Source: Diaminobutyricibacter sp. McL0608
GTDB lineage: Bacteria; Actinomycetota; Actinomycetes; Actinomycetales; Microbacteriaceae
Reading direction: 5' to 3'
NCBI RefSeq assembly: GCF_039613825.1
Contig: NZ_CP154826.1
Location: 2,604,001-2,668,000 of the forward strand
DNA: 64,000 nt
Numbering within the stretch: position 1 is the stretch's first letter; each line of letters begins with the position of its first letter. Of this stretch, positions 54,362 through 62,430 are shown in pieces. The notes below the pieces were generated by a model that searched no databases, was not told the DNA's origin, and was given only the letters and a program-made list of their open reading frames with translations. Position numbers and translations under genes: made by a program.

Positions 54362-55450
54362 TCACGGTACATCCCGGGCGGGTGTGATCTCGATGATATT
54401 ACCGTCGCCGATGTCCACCCGCGCGCCGGGCAGCACCACGACCGACTCGCCGGGCTTGAGCCTGCTCTGCAGGCCCTCCCGCGACGACACCAGCGTGCCG
54501 TTGGTCGAGCGCATGTCGGTGACCACCACGGTGTCGCCGACCTGCTCGAGCTGCACGTGCGTCGACGAGACCTCCTGGTCGCGCGATTCCACCCCGATGA
54601 GCCGTGGCATGACACCTGCGACGACCCGAGGAGGTCGTGGGCTGCGTCCGATCAGCACCGGCAGATCGAGCTCGATGGGGTCGGCCGAGCCGATCCGGAA
54701 CCCCAGCACCGCCTCCGGAGCCTGCGCGAGCACGGGGCGCCGTGCAGCCCGCACCGTGTCGTCGAGGGAGGGAAGGGCGATCGTCGCAGTCGACACGTCG
54801 GAGGCGGGTGGAACGCGCTTCGGCCGGATGATGGTCTCATCCGCGTCGCCGGCCCTGTGGGCTTCGTCGGCTTCGTCGGCGGCCGAGGACTCGTCGACCG
54901 GAGCGGCCGGGGCCTTGGCGAGCGGAGCATCCGCCACCGGCTCCGCGGAGCGCTCGATGGGATGCGTGGACCAGACGAGCAGTTCGCCGTCGACCACGCC
55001 CGTGCCGAGCGGCAGTGCGCCGCGAGCCGCGGTCGCGACGGGACCGGTCGGATGGTCGTCAGCTCCGAGGACGAGACCGATGACCGACCGGAACTCCGCG
55101 AGTACCCAGGGCTGGGTCCCCTTCGCCGAGAAACGGCGCGAGCCACCGACCGAGAACACGTCCGCAGACGCGGAGCCGCGCACCACGGCCGTCACAAGGG
55201 CCTCGCCGGTATCGTGCTGCATCGCGATCGTCGCAGCGGCGAACGAGCGGACGGCGTCGTCGCCGACCAGCGGAAATGCTCCGACGACAGACTCGATCGT
55301 GGCGAGATCCGACTCGGCCAGCCACCAGAGCGCGTCGACGACCGAATCGCTCGCACTGCTGTCGAACATCGCCACGAAGGTTCTGCCCGCGACGAAATGC
55401 CACTGCGATCGCCCGCCGTTCGGGGCATACCGCGTATAGCCGGGGGTCAC
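54362..55450 (-). CDS. FHA-domain protein with unknown N-terminal domain
   Basis: 362 aa. Residues 1-165 form an uncharacterised folded domain (GRSQWHFVAGRTFVAMFDS, FAAATIAMQHDTGEALV). An acidic, Ala-rich linker contains DADETIIRPKR, whose threonine resembles a kinase target or FHA-ligand site. The C-terminal FHA domain has LIGRSP, VSSTHVQLEQ and STNGTLV. GTG 55450 has AGGAGG eight bases upstream. First gene of the FHA-PP2C unit. Confidence 0.9.
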   Translation of the reverse strand: MTPGYTRYAPNGGRSQWHFVAGRTFVAMFDSSASDSVVDALWWLAESDLATIESVVGAFPLVGDDAVRSFAAATIAMQHDTGEALVTAVVRGSASADVFSVGGSRRFSAKGTQPWVLAEFRSVIGLVLGADDHPTGPVATAARGALPLGTGVVDGELLVWSTHPIERSAEPVADAPLAKAPAAPVDESSAADEADEAHRAGDADETIIRPKRVPPASDVSTATIALPSLDDTVRAARRPVLAQAPEAVLGFRIGSADPIELDLPVLIGRSPRPPRVVAGVMPRLIGVESRDQEVSSTHVQLEQVGDTVVVTDMRSTNGTLVSSREGLQSRLKPGESVVVLPGARVDIGDGNIIEITPARDVP

Positions 55451-55510
55451 TCCTGCTGCCTCCTGCTGCCGACGGTGCGTGGTGGTCCGCCCGGGCCGAC
55501 CCGCTGCGGC

Positions 55511-56947
55511 CTATGAGCCGATGTAGCTCATGACGTGCTTGATCCGAGTGTAATCTTCGAAACCGTACATCGAGAGGTCTTTGCCATAGCCGGAGTGCCG
55601 GAATCCGCCATGGGGCATCTCGGCGACGATCGGGATGTGCGTGTTGATCCAGACACAGCCGAAATCGAGTCCCTTGGCGAAACGCATCGCCCGGCCGTGG
55701 TCGCGGGTCCAGACCGACGAGGCGAGGCCGTACTGCACGCCGTTGGCCCACCGCATCGCCTCGGCTTCGTCCGAGAACTTCTGGACGGTCTGAACGGGGC
55801 CGAAGATCTCCCGTTGCACGGCCTCGTCGTCCTGACGGAGCCCTGAGACGATCGTCGCCTCGTAGAAGTAGCCGTTCGATCCCTGACGGTGGCCGCCGAG
55901 CTCGACCGTCGCATGGTCGGGCAGACGATCGATGAAGCCGGACACCTGGGACAGCTGGTTGGCGTTGCTCACCGGCCCGAAGAGGATGCCCTCCTGGTTC
56001 GGTGCGCCCGTCGTGGCGTTCGTGCGGGCGTACGCGGCGAGCGCCGCGACGAACTCGTCGTGGATGCCTTCCTGGACCAGCAGCCGCGTGGCGGCCGTAC
56101 AGTCCTGACCGGCGTTGAAGTAGCCTGCCGCGACGATGCCTTCGACCGCCTTCTCGATGTCGGCGTCGTCGAACACGATCACCGGCGCCTTTCCGCCGAG
56201 TTCCAGGTGCACGCGTTTGAGGTCGAACGAGGCGGCGCGCGCCACTTCCATGCCCGCACGCACCGAGCCGGTGATCGAGATCATCTGCGGGATCGGGTCC
56301 TGTGTCATCGCAGCACCGGTCGTGCGGTCGCCCGTGATCACGTTGACGACGCCCGCAGGCACGAACTCGGCGATGACCTCCGCGAGGAGGAGCGTGGACT
56401 GCGGGGTCGTGTCCGACGGCTTCAGCACCGTGGTGTTGCCTGCCGCGATCGCCGGCGCGAACTTCCAGACAGCCATGTTGAGGGGGTAGTTCCACGGCGT
56501 GACCTGCCCGACGACGCCGATCGGCTCGCGGCGGACGAACGATGTGTGGTCCTTCATGTACTCACCGGCGCTGCGGCCCTCGAGGTTGCGGGCCGCTCCC
56601 GCGAAGAACCGGATCTGGTCGACCGAGAGGAGGATCTCATCGTCGACGAGAGTCGTACGGGGCTTCCCTGTGTCCTGGGATTCGAGGTCGGCGAACTCTT
56701 CTGCGCGTGCCTCCATGGCATCCGCGATCCGGAAGAGTGCGAGCTGGCGTTCGCCCGGGGTGGTCTCGCCCCAGACCTCGAAGGCGTCGTTCGCGGCGGC
56801 ATACGCTTCAGCGACGTCGGCTTCCGTCGAGACGGGCGACGTGCCGTACACCTCTTCGGTGGACGGGTCGACGAGGTCGATGCGCTCCGTCGCGCGGGAT
56901 TCGGCGTAGTCGCCGTTGACAAAATTGCGGAGTTCCTGCGTACTCAT
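55511..56947 (-). CDS. aldehyde dehydrogenase, gamma-aminobutyraldehyde type
   Basis: 478 aa. NAD-binding [28 protein letters not shown], catalytic Glu in LELGGKAP and Cys in [20 protein letters not shown] near the C-terminus. Closest by eye to 4-aminobutyraldehyde dehydrogenases (PatD/PuuC type), which convert the product of putrescine deamination to GABA. Divergent from the Lrp regulator next to the polyamine aminotransferase, which supports that role. Exact substrate inferred. Confidence 0.9.
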   Translation of the reverse strand: MSTQELRNFVNGDYAESRATERIDLVDPSTEEVYGTSPVSTEADVAEAYAAANDAFEVWGETTPGERQLALFRIADAMEARAEEFADLESQDTGKPRTTLVDDEILLSVDQIRFFAGAARNLEGRSAGEYMKDHTSFVRREPIGVVGQVTPWNYPLNMAVWKFAPAIAAGNTTVLKPSDTTPQSTLLLAEVIAEFVPAGVVNVITGDRTTGAAMTQDPIPQMISITGSVRAGMEVARAASFDLKRVHLELGGKAPVIVFDDADIEKAVEGIVAAGYFNAGQDCTAATRLLVQEGIHDEFVAALAAYARTNATTGAPNQEGILFGPVSNANQLSQVSGFIDRLPDHATVELGGHRQGSNGYFYEATIVSGLRQDDEAVQREIFGPVQTVQKFSDEAEAMRWANGVQYGLASSVWTRDHGRAMRFAKGLDFGCVWINTHIPIVAEMPHGGFRHSGYGKDLSMYGFEDYTRIKHVMSYIGS

Positions 56948-56962
56948 GCCGCGAGTCTACTG

Positions 56963-56978
56963 ATTTCGTCTGCGAAAT
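56963..56978. promoter_or_regulatory. palindrome in the ALDH/Lrp divergent region
   Basis: ATTTCG-TCTG-CGAAAT is a perfect 6-bp inverted repeat of Lrp/AsnC site style, 16 bases before the ALDH start. CCGATATATACGG (56982-56994) and TTGCCGAAGGCGAA nearby are imperfect repeats. CAGAAT (57024-57029) six bases before the lrp ATG is the likely leaderless -10. Confidence 0.5.
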
Positions 56979-57035
56979 GGGCCGATATATACGGAATCAC
57001 TTGCCGAAGGCGAATCTCACTGACAGAATCGACCC

Positions 57036-57518
57036 ATGAGCACCCTTCGGGCATCGACGCCAGGCAAGCCGATGCAGATCGATGATGTGTCAAAGGCGAT
57101 CATCGAGCAGCTGCAGGCCGACGGCCGCCGCTCCTATGCAGAGATCGGCAAAGCGGTCGGACTCAGCGAGGCCGCCGTCCGCCAACGAGTCCAGAAGCTG
57201 ACCGAATCCGGCGTGATGCAGATCGTCGCCGTCACCGACCCGATGCAGCTGGGCTTCTACCGGCAGGCGATGATCGGCGTCCGCGTGAGCGGCGACACGC
57301 GCGTCGTCGCCGACAAACTCGCGGCGATGCCGGCCGTCGACTACGTCGTACTCACAGCGGGGACGTTCGACATCCTCGCTGAGGTGGTGTGCGAGAACGA
57401 TCTCGACCTCATCACCATGCTGAACTCGGAGATCCGCACCCTCGAGGGTGTGCTCTCGACCGAGACGTTCGTCTATCTGAAACTCCACAAACAGTTCTAC
57501 AACTGGGGAACGCGGTAA
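57036..57518 (+). CDS. Lrp/AsnC-family regulator
   Basis: 160 aa. HTH SYAEIGKAVGLSEAAVRQRV (residues about 33-55) and a RAM ligand domain (GTFDILAEVVCENDLDL). Three bases upstream of the class III aminotransferase and divergent from the aldehyde dehydrogenase, so it likely controls both in response to an amino acid or amine. Confidence 0.92.
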   Translation: MSTLRASTPGKPMQIDDVSKAIIEQLQADGRRSYAEIGKAVGLSEAAVRQRVQKLTESGVMQIVAVTDPMQLGFYRQAMIGVRVSGDTRVVADKLAAMPAVDYVVLTAGTFDILAEVVCENDLDLITMLNSEIRTLEGVLSTETFVYLKLHKQFYNWGTR

Positions 57519-57521
57519 CAC

Positions 57522-58919
57522 ATGAGCACAACCACGGCAGCACCGACCACCTCGTCCGAAGCCGAGCTCCAGGCCAAGGCCAGGGATCACCTCTGGATGC
57601 ACTTCGCACGCCAGTCCGTCATGGAAGACGGGCACGGAGTGCCGATCATCACGCGGGGTGAAGGCCACCACATCTGGGATTCCCAGGGGCGGAAGTACAT
57701 CGACGGGCTCTCCGGCCTGTTCGTCGTCAACGCGGGTCACGGGCGGAAGCGCCTCGCTGAGGTCGCCGCGCGCCAGGCCGAGCAGCTTGCGTTCTTCCCG
57801 ATCTGGTCGTACGCGCATCCGAACGCCATCGAGCTCGCCGACCGGCTCGCGAGCTACGCGCCAGGGGACCTCAACCGCGTCTTCTTCTCGACCGGCGGAG
57901 GTGAAGCGGTCGAGACCGCCTTCAAGCTCGCCAAGTACTACTGGAAGCTGCAGGGCCGCCCGACCAAGCACAAGGTGATCTCGCGCAACGTCGCGTACCA
58001 CGGCACCCCGCAGGGTGCCCTGGCCATCACCGGGATCCCGGCGATGAAGGAGATGTTCGAGCCCCTGACCCCCGGCGGCTTCCGCGTTCCGAACACCAAC
58101 TTCTACCGCGCGCCCGAGCACGGCGACGACCTCGAGGCGTTCGGTGTGTGGGCCGCGAACCGCATCGAGGAGATGATCGAGTTCGAGGGTCCCGAGACCG
58201 TGGCCGCGGTCTTCCTCGAGCCCGTGCAGAACTCCGGTGGATGCTTCCCGCCCCCTCCCGGCTACTTCAAGCGCGTGCGCGAGATCTGCGACAAGTACGA
58301 CGTGCTCCTGGTCAGCGACGAGGTCATCTGCGCTTTCGGGCGCATTGGCCACATGTTCGCCTGCGACGAGTACGGCTACGTCCCCGACATGATCACCTGC
58401 GCGAAGGCCATGACGAGCGGATACTCCCCCATCGGCGCGACCATCGTCAGCGACCGCATCTACGAGCCCTTCAAGCACGGCAACACGTCGTTCTACCACG
58501 GCTACACGTTCGGCGGTCACCCGGTGTCTGCCGCGGTGGCGATGGAGAACCTCGACATCTTCGAGGAGGAGAAGCTCAACGAGCACGTCCGCGAGAATTC
58601 GCCGCTGTTCCGCGCCGAACTCGAGACGCTCCTCGACCTGCCGATCGTCGGCGATGTGCGCGGCGACGGTTACTTCTTCGGCATCGAACTGGTGAAGGAC
58701 AAGGCGACCAAGGAGACCTTCGACGACGACGAGTCGGAGCGGCTGCTCCGTGGCTTCCTGTCGAAGGCGCTCTTCGACGCCGGCCTGTACTGCCGCGCCG
58801 ACGACCGCGGCGACCCCGTCGTGCAGCTGGCCCCGCCGCTGACCATCGGACCCGCCGAGTTCAAGGAGATCGGCCAGATCCTCCGAGGCGTCCTCTCCGA
58901 GGCGTGGACCAGGCTCTAA
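57522..58919 (+). CDS. class III aminotransferase, putrescine/diamine-pyruvate type
   Basis: 465 aa. GEGHHIWDSQGRKYIDGLSG, FFSTGGGEAVETAFKLAKYY, FLEPVQNSGGCFPPPPGYF, LVSDEVICAFGRIG and the PLP lysine in ITCAKAMTSGYSPIGA. It resembles SpuC-like putrescine-pyruvate transaminases and omega-amino acid transaminases. Adjacent ALDH and DAO genes support polyamine breakdown; alanine formed would feed ald. Confidence 0.9.
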   Translation: MSTTTAAPTTSSEAELQAKARDHLWMHFARQSVMEDGHGVPIITRGEGHHIWDSQGRKYIDGLSGLFVVNAGHGRKRLAEVAARQAEQLAFFPIWSYAHPNAIELADRLASYAPGDLNRVFFSTGGGEAVETAFKLAKYYWKLQGRPTKHKVISRNVAYHGTPQGALAITGIPAMKEMFEPLTPGGFRVPNTNFYRAPEHGDDLEAFGVWAANRIEEMIEFEGPETVAAVFLEPVQNSGGCFPPPPGYFKRVREICDKYDVLLVSDEVICAFGRIGHMFACDEYGYVPDMITCAKAMTSGYSPIGATIVSDRIYEPFKHGNTSFYHGYTFGGHPVSAAVAMENLDIFEEEKLNEHVRENSPLFRAELETLLDLPIVGDVRGDGYFFGIELVKDKATKETFDDDESERLLRGFLSKALFDAGLYCRADDRGDPVVQLAPPLTIGPAEFKEIGQILRGVLSEAWTRL

Positions 58920-58926
58920 CCGACCA

Positions 58927-58983
58927 CGAGCACAGGAGAAGTGGGCTCAAAGCGACGCTGTGGACCGCCTTCTCCTGTGCTCG
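58927..58983 (+). other. 15-bp perfect inverted repeat between aminotransferase and oxidase genes
   Basis: CGAGCACAGGAGAAG (58927-58941) and its exact complement (58969-58983) flank a 27-base loop, seven bases after the aminotransferase stop. No T-tract follows. It may be a processing or attenuation stem that sets the ratio of the two proteins. Confidence 0.6.
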
Positions 58984-59002
58984 ACTTCTGTGAGGACGAG
59001 AG

Positions 59003-60400
59003 ATGAGCGACGACTACCGGCGCGTCAGTTTCTGGATGGATGCGCTCGTCGCGTCGGGCGCGGATGATCTGGAGCCGCGCGCCTCTCTCTCCGAGGATGT
59101 GAGCGTCGACGTGTGCATCGTCGGGGGCGGCCTCACCGGCCTCTGGACCGCGTACTACCTCCAGGAGGCCGACCCGACCCTGTCGATCGCGATCCTGGAC
59201 AAGGACATCGCCGGTTTCGGCGCGTCCGGACGCAACGGCGGCTGGAGTTCCGCGCTGTTCCCTCTGTCCGCATCCGCCCTCGAGTCGCGTTACGGCTTCG
59301 ATGCCGCAGTGGCGCTCCGCCGGGCGATGGTCGATACCGTCGACGAAGTGGGTCGATCCGCGGAGGCCGAAGGAATCGACTGCGACTTCGTCCGCGGCGG
59401 TACGGTTGCCTTCGTGCGCTCCTCCGTCCAGCTCGCGAGCGCGCGGGCGGAACTCGAGGAGGCCACGCACTTCGGGGTCGACCAGGTGTCCCTGCTCGGC
59501 ACCGACACCGTCCGGGAACGGTTCGGGGTGCCGAGCGCGATCGCCGCGACATTCGCAGCCGAGTGCGCACGCATCCAGCCTGCGAAGCTCGTGCGCGGCC
59601 TCGCGCGCGCCGTCGAGCGACGCGGGGCGACCATCTACGAGCGCACCGAGGTGCGATCCTGGGCGGACGGCCGAGTGGATGCGGTGGTCGGCGACACACC
59701 GCGAAGCGTCCGCGCTGCGACCGTCGTGAACGCGACGGAAGGATACGGTTCGGCGCTTCGTCAGGTCGGCCGCCGCATCCTGCCGCTGTACTCGCTGATG
59801 ATCGCGACGGAGCCGCTCAGCGACGCCGTCTGGGACCGCATCGGTATCGAGCACGGCCAGACCTTCACCGACTTCCGCCACCTGCTGATCTACGGCCAGC
59901 GCACCGCCGACAACCGTTTCGCGTTCGGCGGGCGGGGCGCGCGGTATCACCTCGGAAGCGCCATCCGGCCCGCCTACGACCGCGTCGGCCGCGTCACACA
60001 CCACCTGCGGCGGGCTCTCGTCGACCTCTTCCCGGCTGCGGCGGATGCGCGGATCACGCACGAATGGGGCGGCCCGCTGGGGGTCCCCAGGGACTGGCAC
60101 GCCTCCGTCGGCTTCGATGCCGCACGCAAGGAGGCGTGGGCAGGCGGCTACGTCGGTGACGGGGTGAGCACCACCAACCTCGCCGGACGCACGCTGGCCG
60201 ACCTCATCACTGGAGCGGACACCGAGCTGACCTCACTCGCCTGGGTGAACCACCGGTCACCGCGCTGGGAGCCGGAACCCCTGCGGTTCGCTGGCGCCAA
60301 CGCTGGACTGGTGGGGATGCAGTTCGCCGACGCCGAGGAGCGCGTCACGGGTCGTCCGTCCGTCGCCGCCCGTCTCATGCGACCGCTGACCGGCCACTGA
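59003..60400 (+). CDS. DAO-family FAD-dependent amine oxidoreductase
   Basis: 465 aa. FAD motif VCIVGGGLTGLWTAYYL, GFGASGRNGGW, and the C-terminal GYVGDGVSTTNLAGRTLADL. Similar to gamma-glutamylputrescine oxidase (PuuB) and related amine/amino acid oxidases. Its place after the polyamine aminotransferase supports amine oxidation with peroxide release. ATG 59003 lies after GAGGACGAGAG. Confidence 0.87.
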   Translation: MSDDYRRVSFWMDALVASGADDLEPRASLSEDVSVDVCIVGGGLTGLWTAYYLQEADPTLSIAILDKDIAGFGASGRNGGWSSALFPLSASALESRYGFDAAVALRRAMVDTVDEVGRSAEAEGIDCDFVRGGTVAFVRSSVQLASARAELEEATHFGVDQVSLLGTDTVRERFGVPSAIAATFAAECARIQPAKLVRGLARAVERRGATIYERTEVRSWADGRVDAVVGDTPRSVRAATVVNATEGYGSALRQVGRRILPLYSLMIATEPLSDAVWDRIGIEHGQTFTDFRHLLIYGQRTADNRFAFGGRGARYHLGSAIRPAYDRVGRVTHHLRRALVDLFPAAADARITHEWGGPLGVPRDWHASVGFDAARKEAWAGGYVGDGVSTTNLAGRTLADLITGADTELTSLAWVNHRSPRWEPEPLRFAGANAGLVGMQFADAEERVTGRPSVAARLMRPLTGH

Positions 60401-60405
60401 CCGCA

Positions 60406-60448
60406 CGCGAACGAAGGGCCACGCTTACGCTGTGACCCCTTGTTCGCG
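60406..60448. terminator. convergent hairpin between oxidase and ABC exporter
   Basis: CGCGAACGAAGGG and CCCCTTGTTCGCG form a long stem with few mismatches, extended inward by CAC/GTG, around a short CGCTTACG-type loop. It sits between two convergent stops. Confidence 0.55.
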
Positions 60449-60456
60449 CGTGGAGG

Positions 60457-62430
60457 TCAGACGTCCTCCGAGATCGCCGCGGCGAACTGCGAGTTGTACA
60501 GGTTGTAATACGCGCCGCCGGCAGCGAGCAGCTGGGCGTGCGTGCCCTGCTCCACGATGCGGCCCGACTCCATCACGAGGATCAGGTCAGCGTCGCGGAT
60601 CGTCGAGAGGCGGTGGGCGATCACGAAGCTCGTGCGGTCGGCGCGGAGCGCGCTCATCGCCTTCTGCACCAGCAGCTCCGTGCGCGTGTCGACCGAGCTC
60701 GTAGCCTCGTCGAGGATGAGCACGCTGGGTCGCGCGAGGAACGCCCGGGCGATCGTCAGCAGCTGCTTCTCGCCGGCGCTCACGTTGCCGCCCTCATCGT
60801 CGAGCACCGTGTCGTAGCCGTCGGGCAGCGAGTGCACGAAGCGGTCGACGTAGGTCGCGCGGGCCGCGTCGAGAATCTCCTCCTCCGTCGCGCCCGGCCG
60901 GCCGTACGCGATGTTCTCGCGGATCGTGCCGCCGAACAGCCACGTGTCCTGCAGCACCATCCCCATCCGGCTCCGCAGGTCGTCGCGCGTCATCGACGCG
61001 ATGTCGACGCCGTCGAGCGTGATGCGCCCGGAGTCGATCTCGTAGAAACGCATCATCAGGTTGACCAGCGTCGTCTTGCCCGCGCCTGTCGGTCCCACGA
61101 TCGCGACCGTCTGGCCCGGCTGAGCGACCAGCGAGAGGTCCTCGATCAGGGGCGTCTCGTCCACGTAGCGGAATGAGACGTCCTCGAACTCGAGGCGGCC
61201 CTTCGTTCCGATCGGGCTCTTCGGCGCGGCGGGGTCGACCGATTGCTCGTCGGCGTCGAGCAGCTCGAAGACCCGCTCGGACGATGCGACGCCCGACTGG
61301 AGCAGGTTCGCCATCGAGCCGAGCTGGGTGAGTGGCTGGGTGAACTGCCTCGAGTACTGGATGAAGGCCGTCACGTCACCGATCTGCAGTGCACCGGATG
61401 CGACCTGGAGGCCGCCCGCGACGGCGATGACCACATACATGAGGTTTCCGACGAACATCATGGCCGGCATGATGATCCCCGAGATGAACTGCGCGCCGAA
61501 GCTCGCCTTGTACATCTCTTCGTTCTTGAGCCGGAACTGCTCCTCGACCTCGCGGTGCCGACCGAACACCTTGACCAGGGCGTGACCGGTGTAGGCCTCC
61601 TCGATCTGGCCGTTGAGCTCGCCCGTGTGCTTCCACTGGGCCACGAACAGCTTCTGCGAACGCCGTGCGATCACCATCGTCACGATCAGCGTGAGGGGAA
61701 TGGTGATGAGAGCGATCAACGCCAGCAACGGCGACACGATGAACATCATCACGACGACGCCGATCACGGTGAGCAGCGAGGTGAGCAGCTGGCTCAGCGT
61801 CTGCTGCAGGGTCTGCGAGATGTTGTCGATGTCGTTGGTGACCCGGCTGAGCAGCTCGCCGCGGTTCATGCCGTCGAAGTACCTCAGCGGAAGCCTATTG
61901 ATCTTCTCCTCGACCTCTTCGCGCAGGCGGTACACGGTGCGCTGGGTGATCCCGTTGAGCACGTAGGCCTGCAGGTAGCTGAAGAGGGACGAGAAGATGT
62001 AGAGCAGCAGTACGACCATCAAGACCATGCTGAGGGCGCGGAAGTCGATCCCTTCGCCCGGGGTGAGGGTCATCCCACTCAGCAGGTCGGCCTGCTGGCC
62101 GTGCCCTGACGCCCGGAGTCCCGCGATGACCTGGTCCTGGGTCAGCCCCTTCGGCATCGTCTTGGAGATCGCCCCGGCCACGACGATGTTGATCGCGTTG
62201 CCGAGGATCTTCGGACCGAGCACGGCGAACGTCACGCTGAACACGCCGAGGATGGTCACGAAGACGACCCCCCAGCGCTCGGGCGCGAGCCGGCCGGCCA
62301 GTCGCTTGGCGCTGGGTCCGAAGTTCATGGCCTTCTCGACCGGACCCTGCATGCCGCCGAACGGTCCTCCACCGCCGGGTCCGCGCCGCGGCATCGGGCG
62401 GGGAGGCGTCTTCTCTTCTGTCGTGCTCAT
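60457..62430 (-). CDS. ABC exporter subunit (fused membrane and ATPase domains)
   Basis: 657 aa. A Pro/Gly-rich N-terminus (RPMPRRGPGGGGPFGG) precedes six membrane helices (about 60-360) and an ATPase domain: GPTGAGKTT, signature VSAGEKQ, Walker B LILDEATSSVD with catalytic Glu, switch IAHRLST. A long insert after helix 1 (KTMPKGLTQDQVIAGLRASG) is typical of actinobacterial heterodimeric exporters. ATG overlaps the partner's stop (ATGA). Confidence 0.93.
   Translation of the reverse strand: MSTTEEKTPPRPMPRRGPGGGGPFGGMQGPVEKAMNFGPSAKRLAGRLAPERWGVVFVTILGVFSVTFAVLGPKILGNAINIVVAGAISKTMPKGLTQDQVIAGLRASGHGQQADLLSGMTLTPGEGIDFRALSMVLMVVLLLYIFSSLFSYLQAYVLNGITQRTVYRLREEVEEKINRLPLRYFDGMNRGELLSRVTNDIDNISQTLQQTLSQLLTSLLTVIGVVVMMFIVSPLLALIALITIPLTLIVTMVIARRSQKLFVAQWKHTGELNGQIEEAYTGHALVKVFGRHREVEEQFRLKNEEMYKASFGAQFISGIIMPAMMFVGNLMYVVIAVAGGLQVASGALQIGDVTAFIQYSRQFTQPLTQLGSMANLLQSGVASSERVFELLDADEQSVDPAAPKSPIGTKGRLEFEDVSFRYVDETPLIEDLSLVAQPGQTVAIVGPTGAGKTTLVNLMMRFYEIDSGRITLDGVDIASMTRDDLRSRMGMVLQDTWLFGGTIRENIAYGRPGATEEEILDAARATYVDRFVHSLPDGYDTVLDDEGGNVSAGEKQLLTIARAFLARPSVLILDEATSSVDTRTELLVQKAMSALRADRTSFVIAHRLSTIRDADLILVMESGRIVEQGTHAQLLAAGGAYYNLYNSQFAAAISEDV

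Noticed and set aside
55484-55501. GGTC...GCCCGGGC...GACC palindrome before the FHA gene
   Set aside because: The palindrome leaves no loop for a hairpin and is common in GC-rich DNA. I see no second sign of a control site.
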